From assembly GCA_017303735.1 (NCBI GenBank), contig JAFLCF010000049.1, positions 1 through 24,071 of the forward strand: a stretch of DNA of 24,071 nucleotides, given 5' to 3'. The notes below the pieces were generated by a model. That model did not search any database, was not told the origin of the DNA, and worked only from the letters and a program-made list of their open reading frames with translations. Position numbers and translations under genes: made by a program. Numbering within the stretch: position 1 is the first letter of the stretch; the number at the start of each line of letters is the position of its first letter. Below, in pieces: positions 22,803-24,071 of this stretch. This stretch comes from Anaerolineae bacterium (GTDB taxonomy: Bacteria; Chloroflexota; Anaerolineae; Anaerolineales; Villigracilaceae).

Positions 22803-23861
22803 ATGAACAGTCAAAAACCCGGAACAACGAAGCACGGATCATCCTCTGAAGAAAACCAGGGAATAGGTGGCAATTTAACAGAAAGTGTCAACATTCATGG
22901 AGATGGCAATACGGTCTATGTCACTAAGCAGGATAGACATGAGGGTGGCACTAGGGATGGAAAGAACACAGCAAAGTTAAAAAGAAAAAAAGGTGGTAGT
23001 AAGAAACCTCAAAAACCGAATTACCCGATCATTGCGGCGTGGATCGGTTTTGCGGCTGTTATTTTAGGCGCAGTGATCACAGGGGTAATGGGTTGGTTTC
23101 CTTTTGCATCTGTTGATCCCAGCCCGACAGCCTTTATAGCAATAGCAACAGAAACTTCACTGCCTCCAACAACAACCGATACCGCAACGCTTGAACCAAC
23201 GTTTACCCCAACTCCTGTAGATACGGCGACTGCCACACCTTTACCTACGGATACCCCTGTGCCCCCGATTGCAATAGGGGAAGATTGGCTGCAAGGTTGT
23301 ATCAGCCAATCTTGGCGGGGATATCCTCCGATTGATCTGGAGGCGAAGGGGAATGGATGTTGGCAGGAGCCGGTTTATGTATTTTCTGCGCGCGATGGGA
23401 GTTTGTCTTTTTTGTCAGAGCGAAATGGTGGAGAGGATGCCGAGATTTATGGGTTGTTTACTCTCCTGCCTGAAAGCGGGAAAGTAACGTTCACCATCCA
23501 AATGGAAGCCCTTGAGAATGCCGACGTTTTGATGGGTGTCTTCCCTCAGCCAGATGTGAACTCACAAGGTTTATTGATGGTCATCCCAAATGGGGATGTG
23601 GAGCGCAATATAATCCTGCAAAAAGACCCGAATACCTATGAAACTATGTTGGGAACAGTGGCACTTTATCAGGGCGACGGGTTTTCACTTTCATTCATTT
23701 TTGATACGCTTTCAGTCACCAGCAAAGTCAACCCGAATATTTTTGTGACGAATCAGGTGCCCATGAATGCCCCGCAAAAGTGGTTATTCTTTGGCTATAA
23801 AGGATTGCGCGGCAGTTATCGGATCGAAGGGGCGTTTTTTGACTTTCAAATTGAAGAGTAA
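22803..23861 (+). CDS. Membrane-anchored protein with Thr/Pro linker and unknown outer domain
   Basis: A 352-residue protein. The cytoplasmic N-terminus (about 1-72) is polar and ends basic, with the segment SVNIHGDGNTVYV at 28-40, a Gly/Asn-rich strand motif. A membrane helix follows at about 74-97. Then comes a Thr/Pro-rich linker (about 105-155) that probably spans the cell envelope. The outer domain (about 160-352) is rich in beta strands and has Cys166 and Cys186, which might pair. By pattern it could be a concanavalin-like or carbohydrate-binding fold, but no family was recognised. A GGCGGA element precedes the ATG. A strong hairpin follows. Confidence 0.8.
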   Translation: MNSQKPGTTKHGSSSEENQGIGGNLTESVNIHGDGNTVYVTKQDRHEGGTRDGKNTAKLKRKKGGSKKPQKPNYPIIAAWIGFAAVILGAVITGVMGWFPFASVDPSPTAFIAIATETSLPPTTTDTATLEPTFTPTPVDTATATPLPTDTPVPPIAIGEDWLQGCISQSWRGYPPIDLEAKGNGCWQEPVYVFSARDGSLSFLSERNGGEDAEIYGLFTLLPESGKVTFTIQMEALENADVLMGVFPQPDVNSQGLLMVIPNGDVERNIILQKDPNTYETMLGTVALYQGDGFSLSFIFDTLSVTSKVNPNIFVTNQVPMNAPQKWLFFGYKGLRGSYRIEGAFFDFQIEE

Positions 23862-23863
23862 AT

Positions 23864-23914
23864 TTAAGAACACAGGCGCATGGATGTGAGTCCATGCGCC
23901 TGAATGATTCTTAA
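23864..23914. terminator. Bidirectional terminator between converging genes
   Basis: CAGGCGCATGGA (23873-23884), loop TGTGAG, TCCATGCGCCTG (23891-23902) is a perfect 12-bp stem. TTAAGAA (23864-23870) and TTCTTAA (23908-23914) extend it outward. It serves the plus-strand gene ending at 23861 and probably the minus-strand small gene ending at 23921. Confidence 0.85.
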
Positions 23915-23920
23915 AATGGG

Positions 23921-24037
23921 TTATTCGCCGGATTCGTTACTAATTTCTTCTTCGGCAGTTTCTTCTCCTGCTTCTTCGACAACAACTTCCTGTTCGATTT
24001 CGTCGTCATCGGGATCGATGATAAACATGTTGTTCAT
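23921..24037 (-). CDS. Very small acidic protein, 38 residues
   Basis: A frame of 38 codons starts at ATG 24037 with AAAGGAGAG 7-8 nt upstream and ends at TAA 23921. The product begins MNNMFIIDPDDDEIEQ and continues with many Glu residues (about half of all residues are Asp or Glu), with no Lys or Arg at all. It ends beside the bidirectional hairpin. A -10-like TAGAAT sits at 24065-24070. The length is below common gene-calling cut-offs, so it would often be missed. The good ribosome binding site and own promoter-like element argue for a real gene. Function unknown; a disordered nucleic-acid mimic or chaperone-like tail is possible but only guessed. Confidence 0.65.
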   Translation of the reverse strand: MNNMFIIDPDDDEIEQEVVVEEAGEETAEEEISNESGE

Positions 24038-24071
24038 GGATGCTCTCCTTTCTTTTTGGATTTGATTCTAG

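Noticed and set aside
22803..23861. Conflict or defence protein because of the Gly/Asn strand motif near the N-terminus
   Set aside because: No nuclease, protease, NTPase or toxin domain was seen in it or its neighbours, so a defence role cannot be supported.

Overview
The window looks like a piece of an Anaerolineae-type (Chloroflexota) chromosome. Base composition is intermediate. The solute-binding lipoproteins carry Ala/Pro/Thr/Glu linkers behind a lipobox, and the gene content is typical of free-living heterotrophs of that group. This placement is inferred from overall style and was not tested by a search. No phage, insertion sequence, CRISPR array or recognisable defence island was seen. 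It reads as a core/accessory mosaic with one large transport locus.

Layout. 98-1527 (minus): a two-gene operon of an aldo/keto reductase and a Nudix hydrolase, followed upstream by an unusual heptamer-based palindromic repeat (1541-1607). 1605-3779 (minus): a PcrA/UvrD helicase whose -10 box sits so close to its ATG that the mRNA is probably leaderless. 3861-4253 (minus): the mechanosensitive channel MscL with a C-terminal zinc-ribbon tail. 4536-11990 (plus): an oligopeptide/dipeptide-type ABC transporter locus made of a strong promoter, long leader, binding lipoprotein, hairpin, two permeases, two small unrecognised exported/membrane proteins, two ATPases and a strong terminator. 12043-13965: a second, diverged binding lipoprotein on its own promoter. 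14077-15165: a receiver-domain protein with an unrecognised output part. 15191-15264: tRNA-Gln(UUG), then glmU, cdd and recO (15361-17934), ending in a terminator that also encodes the C-terminus of the converging PHP-domain gene (17959-18729).

18945-21582 (minus) is a regulated efflux-like unit: a 76-residue protein, a large ArsR-like winged-helix regulator and an MFS transporter. The regulator and transporter overlap by 4 nt, and the promoter is packed with CTAA/TTAG dyads that look like the regulator's own operator. 21894-23861 (plus): two unrecognised membrane proteins, the second behind a 14-bp inverted repeat that flanks its -10 box. 23921-24037 (minus): a very small acidic protein of 38 residues with a good ribosome binding site.

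Functionally the centre of the window imports peptide-like substrates. The hairpin between binding protein and permeases would give excess binding protein, and the two small extracytoplasmic proteins are candidate accessory parts. The glmU-cdd-recO group is housekeeping (cell-wall precursor, pyrimidine salvage, recombination). Nothing here is a clear new system. The best leads are the two accessory proteins in the ABC operon, the self-regulation sites of the ArsR/MFS unit, the heptamer palindrome and the acidic small protein.
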